Source: Alectoria sarmentosa
Taxonomy: Eukaryota; Ascomycota; Lecanoromycetes; Lecanorales; Parmeliaceae
NCBI GenBank assembly: GCA_009733775.1
Contig: WOGZ01000153.1
Span: 1 to 64,000 of the forward strand
Direction: 5' to 3'
Length of the DNA: 64,000 bases
This document shows positions 31,503-41,667 of this stretch, piece after piece. A model generated the notes under the pieces. The model searched no databases, was not told the origin of the DNA, and was given only the letters and a program-made list of their open reading frames with translations. The position numbers were made by a program, and so were the translations under genes. Positions within the stretch are counted from its first letter, which is position 1. Every line of letters starts with the position of its first letter.

Positions 31503-32486
31503 CTACAGACCATCCCACCAATGAGACTGTGCAAACCCATCAACTTCCATCTGATCCAAGCTGCTTGCGGTTCCTTTTTCAACTCTCCACCACGCCTCCC
31601 AGATCTCCTCAGGCGGATCAGAGTAGCCCCATCGCGGATTCGGTACACGTGGTATCTGACCCTGCTGCAGATACCCACCCTGACCGTGCTGGTCTTCGAT
31701 TGGGCAGGGACCAGTGCATAGCGCACTGGTGTTGGGGAGGTTGACATTCTGGACTACTGAGAAAGGTTCGGTAGTGACATCGTTATGCAGACCGATGTCT
31801 TTATGGCCGTAGTAGGAGGCTGCAGCAGTGGACTTTGGCGGCATTCCGATCGCTAGCTCCATGTTTTCAAAGTCCTCAGCCGCAGGTGGAGAGCCGTATT
31901 TAGCATCAAGTTCGGGAAAGTCATCCCACTCGGCTTGGCTATTATACGCGTCGTTGCTTTGAGGAACATCCGACTGGTATGGGGAGACTGGCGAGATATT
32001 ACTCGTGTCATCGACAATTTCCTGATGCTGTCGCTCCAAGACCTTTCCGCGAGTGGCCGCATCCTGCGTTGGTGTCACTCCGCCATGGATGATAGCGATC
32101 TGCTCCTGAACCGTTAGGTCGTTTCCACGTGGTAGATGCTTCTGGATCGAAAGATGACTTACACTCGGTTCGACCACACCGAGTTCGCGCAAATTTTCTT
32201 CGTTCTCGGCAATGTGACGTCTCTGCTCCCCCGCCGCCCATTCATGCATAGCCTCGCGTATCTTCCGGAATTCGTCAATCGGCGGTGCTATTTCACCCTC
32301 AGCTGTAGAATGTTGATGAGGGAATCTGTTCTTGCAGCCGGGAAATGGGCACTGGCCGGCTTGGGTCGAGATGAACTTACCTGCGACTGGTGTGATGATG
32401 TCGTTTTGTGCCACAGGGTCATGAGTGCGTATGGCTTGGGTCGCGTCACGGGTAGTTGGACTTCTCGATCGGCTTGTACACGTCAT
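31503..32486 (-). CDS. Unrecognised 327-residue protein with a zinc-finger-like motif
   Basis: One long uninterrupted exon from ATG 32486. Near residue 46 it has QCPFPGCKNRFPHQH, a Cys-x4-Cys..His-x-His arrangement that could bind zinc as in a single C2H2-like finger. Next is a helical charged segment (DEFRKIREAMHEWAAGEQ, RRHIAENEENLRELG) and then a long, probably disordered Pro/Ser/Gln/Asp-rich part. The end has several tryptophans (NPRWGYSDPPEEIWEAWW, SHWWDGL). No signal peptide or membrane helix. A regulatory or nuclear protein is possible but only inferred. Gene reality is supported by the length of the open frame and its amino-acid composition. Confidence 0.6.
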   Translation of the reverse strand: MTCTSRSRSPTTRDATQAIRTHDPVAQNDIITPVAGKFISTQAGQCPFPGCKNRFPHQHSTAEGEIAPPIDEFRKIREAMHEWAAGEQRRHIAENEENLRELGVVEPSVSHLSIQKHLPRGNDLTVQEQIAIIHGGVTPTQDAATRGKVLERQHQEIVDDTSNISPVSPYQSDVPQSNDAYNSQAEWDDFPELDAKYGSPPAAEDFENMELAIGMPPKSTAAASYYGHKDIGLHNDVTTEPFSVVQNVNLPNTSALCTGPCPIEDQHGQGGYLQQGQIPRVPNPRWGYSDPPEEIWEAWWRVEKGTASSLDQMEVDGFAQSHWWDGL

Positions 32487-33727
32487 GTTGGTAGGAGTAA
32501 GAACTGTTGTCTAATTGGTTGATTATATGAATTCTTCTGTATGTGGCTGTTGTCTAATTGTGGATGGTATGGATTCTTCTGATTGTAATTGTCACAGAGA
32601 TATCTGTGGAAATTGGGGAAAGAACGAGCGGCGAAAGAGGGCCGGAAAGATGAAAGAACAAAAATTGTAATTGCATTGATCTTTTCTGACACCCAAAGAG
32701 CCAGAAGCGTTGAAGATCCATCAAAGAATTGTCTTTGTGTTTTAACTCGTCCAGAATATTGCCATTCTTCAAGTCTCAGCATGTTCTTTGCGCTAGAAGC
32801 TCTTATCCACTTGACATAGATCTACTGTTAAGAATAGCAGAAAAGTTGATGTAAAGTGACCTCGGCAGAATCTTCTATGTCAACAAGCCTGATACCGGCG
32901 AGTAATTGTGCTGCTCTCGGAGATAATCGCAGCGTGGATAGGTTGATTTTTTTCACATGCTACGATTCGCTCAAGCCTGAGTCATATTGTCCGTAGTCCA
33001 GCAACAATCATGCCGTCGAGACGATGTTTAGATGACAAGCTGCTTCTCAACACTGGTGTCCACGAGTCCTTCTCGACAGGTGACTTTTGACGGTGTTGTG
33101 CTGGGTTTAACCCGATTTTAGTGGAGTCTATTCAGCTTAGGCTAAGGAGGCTATCCAGACCTGTACGCCATCTATTTCTCGTACTCATTCCTGGGTTCCG
33201 CGGATGCCATCGCAAGGTGATTCCAAGACGCCCTGTTGTCAATTTTTCACTGGCCCGCGACGCAATTCTTATGTCCTTATTGAGCCTACCCCTAAGCGCC
33301 AGACGCATATCGATTCATTGGAGGTCGGAGAGTGTCTCTGATACACCTGCATTACTTCACGGACTTTGAAAGTTATCGGCCATCTAGGTTTATCCCGTTC
33401 CTTTCGATTTGCCTCGGTCACGATTAATCTTCCCAAGATCGATGATTGAAGAGAAGTGCATTTCAAGACATTCCTGACCAAATACGCGTAGGAGTAGAAC
33501 GTCTGCCGAAGCCCATCGTGGAGTCGTATGATTTGAAGTAGGATTTGGGTATATTTCTGTTCTCGGGTACCACAAACCCCCAGTCACAGTAAATATCGCC
33601 CAGCACTTCAATCTCACAAAGCGATTTATAAAAAAGTATTGCTGGACGAGTACCAGAATTTTTAGTTTTCGCGAGGTGGTTTTTGAGAGCGCGCCGACCT
33701 AGGAGCGGATCAGTACTGTCGCTTACA
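32487..33727. other. Intergenic region without a supported gene
   Basis: Short ORFs on both strands with no domain. The first few hundred bases hold the promoter of the 31503-32486 gene. Confidence 0.4.
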
Positions 33728-33954
33728 ATGGCCCGGAACGATCTGAAAAGTCAAAGCTTTCAACTCCCTTCGGAGCCCAAAAGGTATCCTCGGGTCAAGG
33801 TAGCAATTCCAAATCTAGAAGCTTGCTAACACTCACTCTTAGTCTCCGCCCCAAAGGCCAGATTCTGCGGTTGTTTCAGCTTCTCTATTGTTGCGACAAG
33901 CTGCAGCAAATCTGGCCTGACAGGATGGCTTTTCCCGAACAGTACCTTGTTTGA
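33728..33954 (+). CDS. Possible two-exon small protein (55 residues) or remnant
   Basis: Exons 33728-33783 and 33843-33954 give 55 residues (MARNDLKSQSFQLPSEPK, then SLRPKGQILRLFQLLYCC onward). Support is the intron: GTATCC donor, GCTAAC branch site 15 bases before a CTTAG acceptor, 59 nt, and it joins two frames in phase. No domain is recognised. It may be a small real gene or the 5' remnant of a longer one. Confidence 0.3.
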
Positions 33955-34190
33955 CACACAGTAGATTTAGTCTTGATTTCAGCTTTGTTGTTTACTGTTT
34001 GGGTAAAGTCGGTTGTCTAAGCCGGTCTTTGTCTGTCTCAGAACCACCAATTTCAGTCTCACTTCCCTTGCCATAACTTTCCAAATGTTTTCTTACCAGG
34101 ACATTCAGCATCCTACACCACCGCAACCTACATCATCGAACGATATCGGAAGTACCGCTATCGCGCTGAGCACGAGCCAGCACTCTTGAA

Positions 34191-34963
34191 ATGACCGCTC
34201 TTCGAATCCCGCTAGTACCGATAGAAAAGATCATCGACCTACTTTTCCGGAGTATACGACATACATACTTCACTGAGCTCCGGAGCATAGCAGAATGTCA
34301 TATCTGCCATGAGCCCTTTCTTTTGGGGAACCACCCGGAACGACCAGTGACACTTCCTTGCGGTCACATCTTTGGCGAAGGCTGCATCCTGAAGTGGGTT
34401 TCGCCGCTACCAGACAACAGAGGGAGAAACAGTTGTCCGCTGTGCCGGAACCCATCTTCGAAGCGAGAGCGCTGAAGTTACTCACGACCCACCCAACGTA
34501 CTCCGAGGGCCTCCGGAAATCCACAACGCTCTTTCGGTTCTTGCAAATGTGGGCACTAGCGGATCTATTCTACAATGCTCCATTTTGGCTGCACAAAATT
34601 TCGATCCATGCGCCACAGATGGTCGCCCACCTCCTCCTGCTGGCCTACAACTGCGATGCGGAGAAGCTAGGCGATGACTCAGCGGCACGTCGTGCGGCAA
34701 CTGTACGGGTGTCAAGACAATCGATGACTGCCCGAGATCGGAAAGACTTCAATGCTAGCATAACGGCTTTCGATAATTACCTCTGTGAGGAAGTGCTGGA
34801 GATCCTCCACAAAATCTGGCTTGCAGGTAGAGCGATTGTGCGAATCTTCGTGTTCTGTAGAATGTTTATCTTGGCTCTATGGCTTCTCTTTGAGATTATC
34901 GGACTAGCGGCCTATGCATTCACGCTCGCGCTTGGCCTCGCAGTCCCTCTCTTCCAGCGGTAG
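34191..34963 (+). pseudogene. RING-finger membrane protein with an apparent 1-nt frameshift
   Basis: The first frame (34191-34475) has a RING of the fungal type: CHICHEPF, LPCGHIFGEGCILKW and SCPLCRNP. The position between the zinc-binding His and next Cys is Gly, as in many fungal CGHxFG..CI variants. Right after CPLC that frame stops. A second frame, open from 34358 to 34963, continues without overlap of meaning (PIFEARALKLLTTHP onward) and ends in a long hydrophobic segment (FVFCRMFILALWLLF, LAAYAFTLALGLAVPL) typical of a membrane-bound ubiquitin ligase. No GT..AG pair can join them, so one missing base near 34445-34455 is the simplest reading. A sequencing error would make it intact. Confidence 0.6.
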
Positions 34964-35322
34964 ACTTCGAAAGTGAAGAACGAGGTGTGAGGCGCTCTGA
35001 TAACAGATCTGGGGATTGGGAGGATGATAACTTTGGGCGCGTTTATGAGATTTTGAGGAGGCCAATGTGGACGAGCGTCAAAATATTAGAATAACATTCA
35101 GAGCCTTTTAGATACAACCCATCAATCCTACAGTCATCAATCCCCTGTGATGAAAAGGGGATCTTTCTTGTCAGGGGAAGCGGTGAAAAAGAATTGGTCG
35201 TCGAGATAGGTTCTTGCACGTGATCTGTCCTCTATCGCGTCAATTTCGCGTCCTGGAAGTTCTTTGCAATACCTTTCGTGACTTTTATCGCGACTCTGCA
35301 CACGGGTCACAGGACAACAAAA
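34964..35322. other. Short intergenic region
   Basis: Between the RING gene and the oxygenase pseudogene; nothing coding seen. Confidence 0.5.
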
Positions 35323-36938
35323 ATGCGCACCAGAGCAGACGTTCCGTTCAAGGATCTAACCACGCGCAATACCAAAGATGCGCATAATACCAAAGCCGCT
35401 CTCTCCAATCTCCTAGATAGCATCGAAAGCGGAGGTTCCTTCGCAACGTCTGGTGTCTCTTCCCTAGCCCCATTGCCAGATCTATCCCTTCACGGCTTTG
35501 GTCCGATTCCTTTGCCATTGACACAACGCGATGCAGACGTTATCTGCAAAGAGCGGACAGAGGGTGATGAAGGTAAGGGTTGTATGTGGGTGTGGGTTGC
35601 AGAATTGATTATTGAGAGATGATCTTGCAAAAAATGTTCCTCACGTGGAAAGGTCCGTCGACAGGGAGTGTGTGAAGTATCTGCACCATCAGTGGGAGAT
35701 GAAAAGAGCTAATATGGCTTTCCGCAATCCTGCCTGGAACGAATATGTTCAGAAAGTCGCAGCCAAAGCTGCTGAGGCTCTGGGTATCAAACCAGATGCC
35801 GGGGCTGTCAAGGCGGAACTGGCGAGCGCTCGACTCTGGACGGCCGGAGCGTGCCTAGCGCCGTATAGGGAGTATGTCAGTTGGCCCCGTCCGGGTTTTA
35901 ATCTTTCGCTATCCTAAGCAGCATTCCCAATGTGCTCGGTTGCTTTGGCAAGCTTTTGATACGTCTTCCCGCGGCTCATGAGGGTGGAGACTTGTTAACA
36001 ACATACGGCGGGGAGACCAAAACATTCTCGACAGAGACCTCCTGTTTCTGGGGCTACTCTTATTTTGCTTGGTAAGCGATGACAATAATTCGAAGTAGGA
36101 CTGAATCACTCTTTCGCTAAGCTGATAATGAGCTCCAGGTATTCCGACGTCACTCTTGAGCTGAAACCTCTGGGCTCAGGACATCGATTGATGCTCGAGT
36201 ATGATCTTATTGTGCCGTCGCCCGCCAAGCGGCCGCGTCTTGCACATCTCTACAAGGAGAAAGAAAAACTTCGAGATGTTCTCACGGCTTGAAACGACAG
36301 CGTGAAGAAAGACGAGGTGACGCAAAAATCCAATTTCCCCACGTTACTGGCCTACATTTGTGACTCCCATTACACGAGTCAAAGTCTCAATCTTAATGTC
36401 CTGCAAGGTAACGACCTACTACGGGCGGCTTGTCTCAAGGATCTGTGCTTTCAAATCGGCATGGGCTTGTACATCGGCAATATTGACCGAACTCATTCCG
36501 GTTTCTGCAATTCTCATCCAAGCTATTATGGCGAACCCGATCATCATTACATCGAGACCACGGACGACGATTTCATTACTTGGACGAAAGTCGTCGATCT
36601 TGATGGCAATACCGTCGCAACTGACGGGTCCCTTGAATCAGATGAAAACTTTATCCAGAGCGAGCCTTTTGAGGATATTCCGGATGACGAAGACTTTGAT
36701 CGTGGCCATGGGTTGGTGACGCACTCTTATCGGAGGACGGTAAGTTCTGGACAGAGGTCGGCTCTGCTGCGCGCTGACGTTTCCCAAGCTTTTGGTCTTG
36801 ATACCGTCCGTAGCCAAAGCGGAGTGGCTTCCAGAGGAGAGCAAAGAGAGTCGACCGAACAAGAGAAAAGAAGCGCAGAAATCATCGATCTTCAATAGAA
36901 TCCCCGCCAAATGGATCATTCGTGGTCTGGAAGCCTGA
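35323..36938 (+). pseudogene. Decayed fungal 2OG-Fe(II) oxygenase (prolyl-hydroxylase-like)
   Basis: Five exons can be laid out: 35323-35572, 35619-35871, 35922-36071, 36139-36739 and 36789-36938, 467 amino acids plus stop. Family landmarks: GSFATSG near the start, GPIPLPLTQRDADVIC, RNPAWNEYVQKV, FGKLLIRLPAAHEGGDL, YFAWYSDVT, SGHRLMLEYDLIV and YRRTLLVLIPS. Three defects are visible. An in-frame TGA at 36290-36292 stands where a Trp is expected. The first Fe ligand His of the H-x-D motif is Tyr (APYRD instead of KPH.D). The second Fe ligand His after SDV is Leu (SDVTLEL). So it cannot act as an iron-dependent hydroxylase even if the stop were read through. The family comparison is from memory. 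Confidence 0.75.
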
Positions 36939-37381
36939 TTAGTCTTGATGAATTCGCGCTATGCGCTGCTGTAGTGTACACTTGGTAGGTAGATATGACT
37001 GTGTTTGGAGCATCTAGCATCATGTGACTTAGTACCGTAATCAAAAGTCTTTCTGCACTGACTAGACATCAGTCTTGGGCGCTGGCTGAATCTCGGACCA
37101 TGCGTGGTACTGCGTCAAGCATCATCATTGAGATTCTACATGTTTCGTGTCTTTACCCTACTGTTTATCTTATCCTTTGATCTTGATTCTAGACTATTCG
37201 CAATGTACTAGTACCGAGGCTCGAAAAGACTCCGCACCAACCACCATCGGGGATTGCGACGCAACATACGATATACTCGGGTGCTAAGGCCACTAGTGCA
37301 GGCCGAGATGGATTGAACAGTACACTGGAAGTACCACCTATCTGGCTTCTTTCAGTATTTCATGCCTCAGATGTCAAATAT
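36939..37381. other. Intergenic, convergent gene ends
   Basis: Lies between two convergent 3' ends. Nothing coding seen. Confidence 0.5.
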
Positions 37382-38750
37382 CTATTGACGGTCAATTCGA
37401 CGGAATCCATCTCCTCTTCCAGATTTTCGAGAACTATAAATGGATAGCGGGACAGATGAGTGAGAAACATCGAGAACTTTTATCTTGATATCATCTCGGT
37501 TGTTTGATCCAAATCCTGTCCGAGTGTTACCAACAGACAATTTGGCGATGCCTGCGTTTGGCGTTCTCTCCTCCGGCCTTGTCGACGAGAATTGGATCCT
37601 AGAGATCAAGTCCCTAAAGAACCAATTGAAGAGAGGACGGTACGTGATGGCGCACGCGCCCAACATAGCCGCGGATACTTCAACGATCGTCCATATATTG
37701 GCCTCGACATCATTCCAGGTGGGGTCGGACGAGTACAGAGACAGGCCACGCAGCTGCGTGATGCGGTAGGTCGAAACGACAGTGACGCTATGGGGCAGGA
37801 GCCAACAGTCAGCGCGAAGTCAAAATCGCCTCTATTATTGATGTGGGTCACGGACAAACTGCCAATGCTGAAAATGCTGATCAGCTGTAATTTTGTTTCC
37901 CGGCGCATCTGAAGTTTCCATATTTGCGGCAGCGGCAGGCATAGAAGTAGGAAATCCGTCACCACGTTCAGACTACCCATCACGATCCAGACTTTGTTAA
38001 TCTCGATACACTCCGCTTTCACGGTAGGATCCCAGACTCTATTCATTGGCCTGCATTGAAATATCATTGCGATCACCATTATTGAAGAGTATGTTGATAT
38101 GAAGAGACCGACGGCCCAAAGCATGCGTTGGAACTTTTGACCCGGAAAGATCCGCGCAAAAAGTAGAAGAGTGCTGATCTTGATAGCACCCATGGCTGGG
38201 GGATAGAGGATCACTGATGCGAATGCGCTCTGACACCTCAGTCTCAGCAAAGAGGGTTGGGTAGAGAGGCAATCAGGGGCCATACCTTCGCGAATCTAAC
38301 TGATTCACTTCCAGTCATCAGAATCGCATGGTGTCCTCCCCCGTATGTAAACGCAGCTGAATAATCAGTAACGTGGCTAGAGGGGAGGCGCGTCCACTCA
38401 GACAAATTGAACGTACCCATGATAGACGGAATGCTGTCTGCAACTACCAGGAACTAGGGGCGAATTAAAATACTGGGAAATTCAAAGGAAACTGAATTTT
38501 GATAAGATCTTACCAGTGCCACAACCATAATCCAATCATCTGCTCCGTATGGTGTTCGGCCAATGCGCCTAGACACGAAGCGCATGATAACCGCAAAAAC
38601 ACTAATAGGATAAGTTATGATGTATGCTATGGCGATGGGTCTCCTCTTGCTGTCGTGGATATGGACCAATTGATACTGGGCTTCCTGAGGAGGAAGGCTG
38701 TTGTAAATGGCCCAATTGATTGCTTGCGGCGCCATATCGACAATGTCCAA
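37382..38750 (-). CDS. Fungal rhodopsin-domain seven-helix membrane protein (SAT4/PTH11-like)
   Basis: Five exons in phase: 38750-38514, 38453-38417, 38356-38286, 38229-37856 and 37787-37382, 374 residues. Order of family signatures: FAVIMRFVSRRIGR, GADDWIMVVAL, a hydrophobic pass with YGGGHHAI, KISTLLLFARIFPGQKF, a long helix (IMVIAMIFQCRPMNRVW), WIVMGSLNVVTDFLLLCL, QIWKLQMRRETK, TYRITQLRG, and NDVEANIWTIVEVSAAML with CAITYRPLFNW. This pattern is typical of the large filamentous-ascomycete family loosely called PTH11-like or integral membrane SAT4 domain proteins; ligands are mostly unknown. A short polar tail follows the last helix. The second exon is only 37 nt. Start at 38750 (MDIVDMAPQ); a start at the sixth codon is also possible. 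Confidence 0.85.
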
Positions 38751-39135
38751 AGTCTAAACCTGTGTACTGATATCCAGCTAAGGGTAGGACGAGATTCATG
38801 AGAATGGAAGGCGTAGGTGACGGGGAAAGGCTCATAAAGAGCCTGAGTAAGATACATAATCTCAAAGGATTGGGGCCAAATGTCGAAGAGCCAAGTGCAT
38901 TTCTCTGATTTCTGTAAGGCATTGGGCATCGTTTCTCGGCGCCGCAATGCTGCGGTCAGATCATGCAGGCAGGTGCACGAGTGTGCACACATATCCAGTC
39001 TTTGAGGTGGTGCAGTGGTTTCACGCGAGGATAAAACATCTGTAATATGGATCCTGAGCAGCGCTAGTGGCAGCCCTAACCCTACTTTTGAAAGGTAGCC
39101 TTGTGGCGGGGGATCCTAGAAATATTTTTTCACGC
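38751..39135. other. Upstream region of the rhodopsin-domain gene and transposon flank
   Basis: Promoter region on the left side. The ORFs here are shadows or leader sequence. The sequence ACGC at 39132-39135 may be a target-site copy of the next element. Confidence 0.4.
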
Positions 39136-40004
39136 CACCAGGGGGTGCAAGAAGTGAGTAAGCCAATTAGGCCATTTTTGGACACGCAACCGAGGCAACC
39201 CCGCTAATTTTATTTATTTGAATCCATATTCCATATTTCTTCTATTATTCTACATACACACTTACATATGACCTCATCACATACCTCTCATAAAAATAAG
39301 TTTTCAAAAATTAATCATCGCGAGAGTGACATCATCAAAAAAACAAAATTCTTTAAAGCAATCGATGATCGAGGTATTAAATCTTTAAAAAAAGTCTTTT
39401 AAGCAAAAGGAATTTTCAAATTCATAATCAAATTATGATTATGACAACATGCCTGAATCGTTTCAAAAATAATTTATCAACGGATTGATGCATATCGTAC
39501 GAGACGATCATACATAATTTCAAACGAAAAGCTTATAACCATGTTGAATCCGAAAAATAAGGCTCGCGATGAAGGATATAAACGACAAATTGATGTTTTC
39601 TTTTTGAAATGTAATGTCAAAACCCTTCAAAACTCGCTTCGAACGAGAAGAGTCAATGTCAAATTGTATAAAAAGGTCAAAATCAAATGAGTTTCTCAGC
39701 CAAACAAGTCAATTAGAGAAAATTACGATCACGATTATGAAGACGAGATAGTGAAACACTTTTAGACATTTATCGATTGAATTGATGAGGCTTATGTGGA
39801 TTTTAATGTCATGTAAGCAGGTTGAGTGCTCAGAGAGAAAGGTCCGAATCAGCGATACGTCTCTGAAAATGTAATTGAAATACCACCGCTCGAAGGGGTA
39901 TGCGTGCATATGTCAACCTTTGTCTTCTATTATCATAAGGGTAAATTATAATTTTATAACGATTTTGATGACGTATCGAAATTGAATGTTGATGTGCATA
40001 TGAA

Positions 40005-40134
40005 TGTCACGGTACGCCAAGGCTTTTACTAGCGTGGCTTGGCATCGCACATATCTGCCTTGCAGACACATAGATTCTTCAATACATCTTACACACACAC
40101 CATGAATATATGATCCAGGTTCTATTCCTTGACA
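40005..40134 (+). repeat. 5' LTR of the nested TRIM-like element
   Basis: 130 bp, nearly identical to 40882-41011; about three differences seen by eye. Orientation assigned from the primer-binding-site-like sequence that follows. Confidence 0.85.
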
Positions 40135-40881
40135 ATTGGTAGCAACACCTAACCCAGATATCCTTCCGAATCGTTTATGTCGTCGTCCAACCCGTGATCA
40201 TTACATATCGACAGTCAGCCCCCCCGCGCTTCCGCTACGCACCATACATCGTCAATCCTTTCAATAGGCCATTTGACACCTACATCATGACATCCGGTCA
40301 TCAAATCTCGCTCCCAGGCTTCTCAGCAGAACAAATCGACTCTCTCACTATCCTTATTCAACACGTGCTTAATGAGGCACTTGATAAGCGCTTTGATCCA
40401 TTACCGCCACAGCAAAAGAAGTCAATGACGTCAAAGTCCGCACAGTCGTCGGAGTAGAAACAGGCGCATTAGTCATTACAGCAGGCCATTGCGGAGAATT
40501 CTGCGGAGAACATCACGGAGGATTTCACGGAGAACGTCACGAAGAACGTCACGAAGAACGTCACGAAGAACGTCATTGTTAGTATCAATGACCCTGTCAA
40601 GACAGATCTGCTCTCTACGATCTCACATTAGATCGTTATATAAATTTGCAGAGAACCTTCCTCTTGCCTAAACAGCGCTCTATATCTCGCCTCCTTATTC
40701 GTCTTTTTTCTCGCTTTCGACTCTTCGCTCGGATCTTCGTTCAAATACATTCGTCACGCGGAGAATATGAAGGTTACAGGTCAAGGATAGGTGTATGAAC
40801 ACATGGACGGCGCATGTTCTATGTACCTGTCCGAGAATCAGCCATGAGGACATGGCATTTTTTTGTTTTTTGTGGGCATGT

Positions 40882-41011
40882 TGTCACGGTACGCCAAGGC
40901 TTTTACTAGCGTGGCTTGACATCGCACATATCTGCCTTGCAGACACATAGATTCTTCAATACATCTTACACACACACCATGAATATATGATCCAGGTCTT
41001 ATTCCTTGACA
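40882..41011 (+). repeat. 3' LTR of the nested TRIM-like element
   Basis: 130 bp, same boundaries as the 5' copy (TGTCACGG to CCTTGACA). A clear polypurine tract before it is not obvious. Confidence 0.85.
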
Positions 41012-41667
41012 ATGAATGCTCTCAAAAGAAAACGACCCTTTAAACAGCGAAAAAATGAATCTAAAGAATACTTCTTTTAGAGCGAGCGATATTTGAAATG
41101 GATTATAACAAAGCCTTATGACGTCGAAATACAATCAAAAGGGAATTTTATGACTCAATTATTTTACACGAAAAAAATCCTTTCGTTACATTTGAAGAAA
41201 TTGCAAAAAATGAAATAAAAAATGAATAAAAAGATCATTCTTCAAAAGGATAACGATTTAAATCATGATATTCATTCGATTGTGAATTACGCTATAGTTT
41301 ATAAACGAAAACATGATATTAAGACCCTAAATCACTTTATTTAATTATCGAATCTAAATCTTATAAAAACCGTGTGAAACATTTTGAAATAAAAGGTTCG
41401 TAAAAAAAAGAATTGAAAAAATAAAGAGAATTTGAAAAGAATCATTCTCGAGTGCTGAGAGAAAATTTCTTTAAAAGAAATTCAGGTTAAAATAAATGAA
41501 ATGTCTGAGCGATGTGCATAATTATTGAATAATGATGATAAAGGTATCAAGTCGATGACATGATGATTTTTTAGTATAGAATAAATGGAAATGTAGCCAT
41601 TTGATGCGGGAGACGCCATATCCAAAAACGGCTTAGTTGGCTTACTCACTTCTTGCACCCCCTGGTG

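Larger units (their letters stand above)
40005..41011. mobile_element. TRIM-like non-autonomous LTR retroelement (nested)
   Basis: 1007 bp, bounded by two 130-bp direct repeats (40005-40134 and 40882-41011) that begin TGTCACGG and end CCTTGACA, so the short inverted ends TGTCA..TGACA are present. The 5-bp target duplication ATGAA flanks it on both sides (40000-40004 and 41012-41016). Two bases after the left LTR comes TGGTAGCAACACC, a plausible tRNA primer-binding site. No reverse transcriptase or integrase is encoded. The interior has one ORF (40194-40457, with an inner ATG giving MTSGHQISLPGFSAEQ) that may be a Gag N-terminal remnant, followed by a short tandem repeat (AACGTCACGAAG, about four copies, 40525-40575). 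Confidence 0.88.
39136..41667. mobile_element. Decayed AT-rich DNA transposon with inverted ends
   Basis: Inverted terminal repeats of at least 45 bp: the left end reads CACCAGGGGGTGCAAGAAGT and the right end is its reverse complement, with matching continuation (GAGTAAGCCAA, then GCC.TTTTTGG) and about three mismatches. ACGC directly flanks both sides (39132-39135 and 41668-41671), a possible 4-bp target duplication. The interior is strongly AT-rich compared with its surroundings and has stops in all frames; only short ORFs remain, so no transposase class can be named. C-to-T type decay (RIP) would fit but was not measured. The LTR element at 40005-41011 is nested inside it and is therefore younger. 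Confidence 0.8.
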
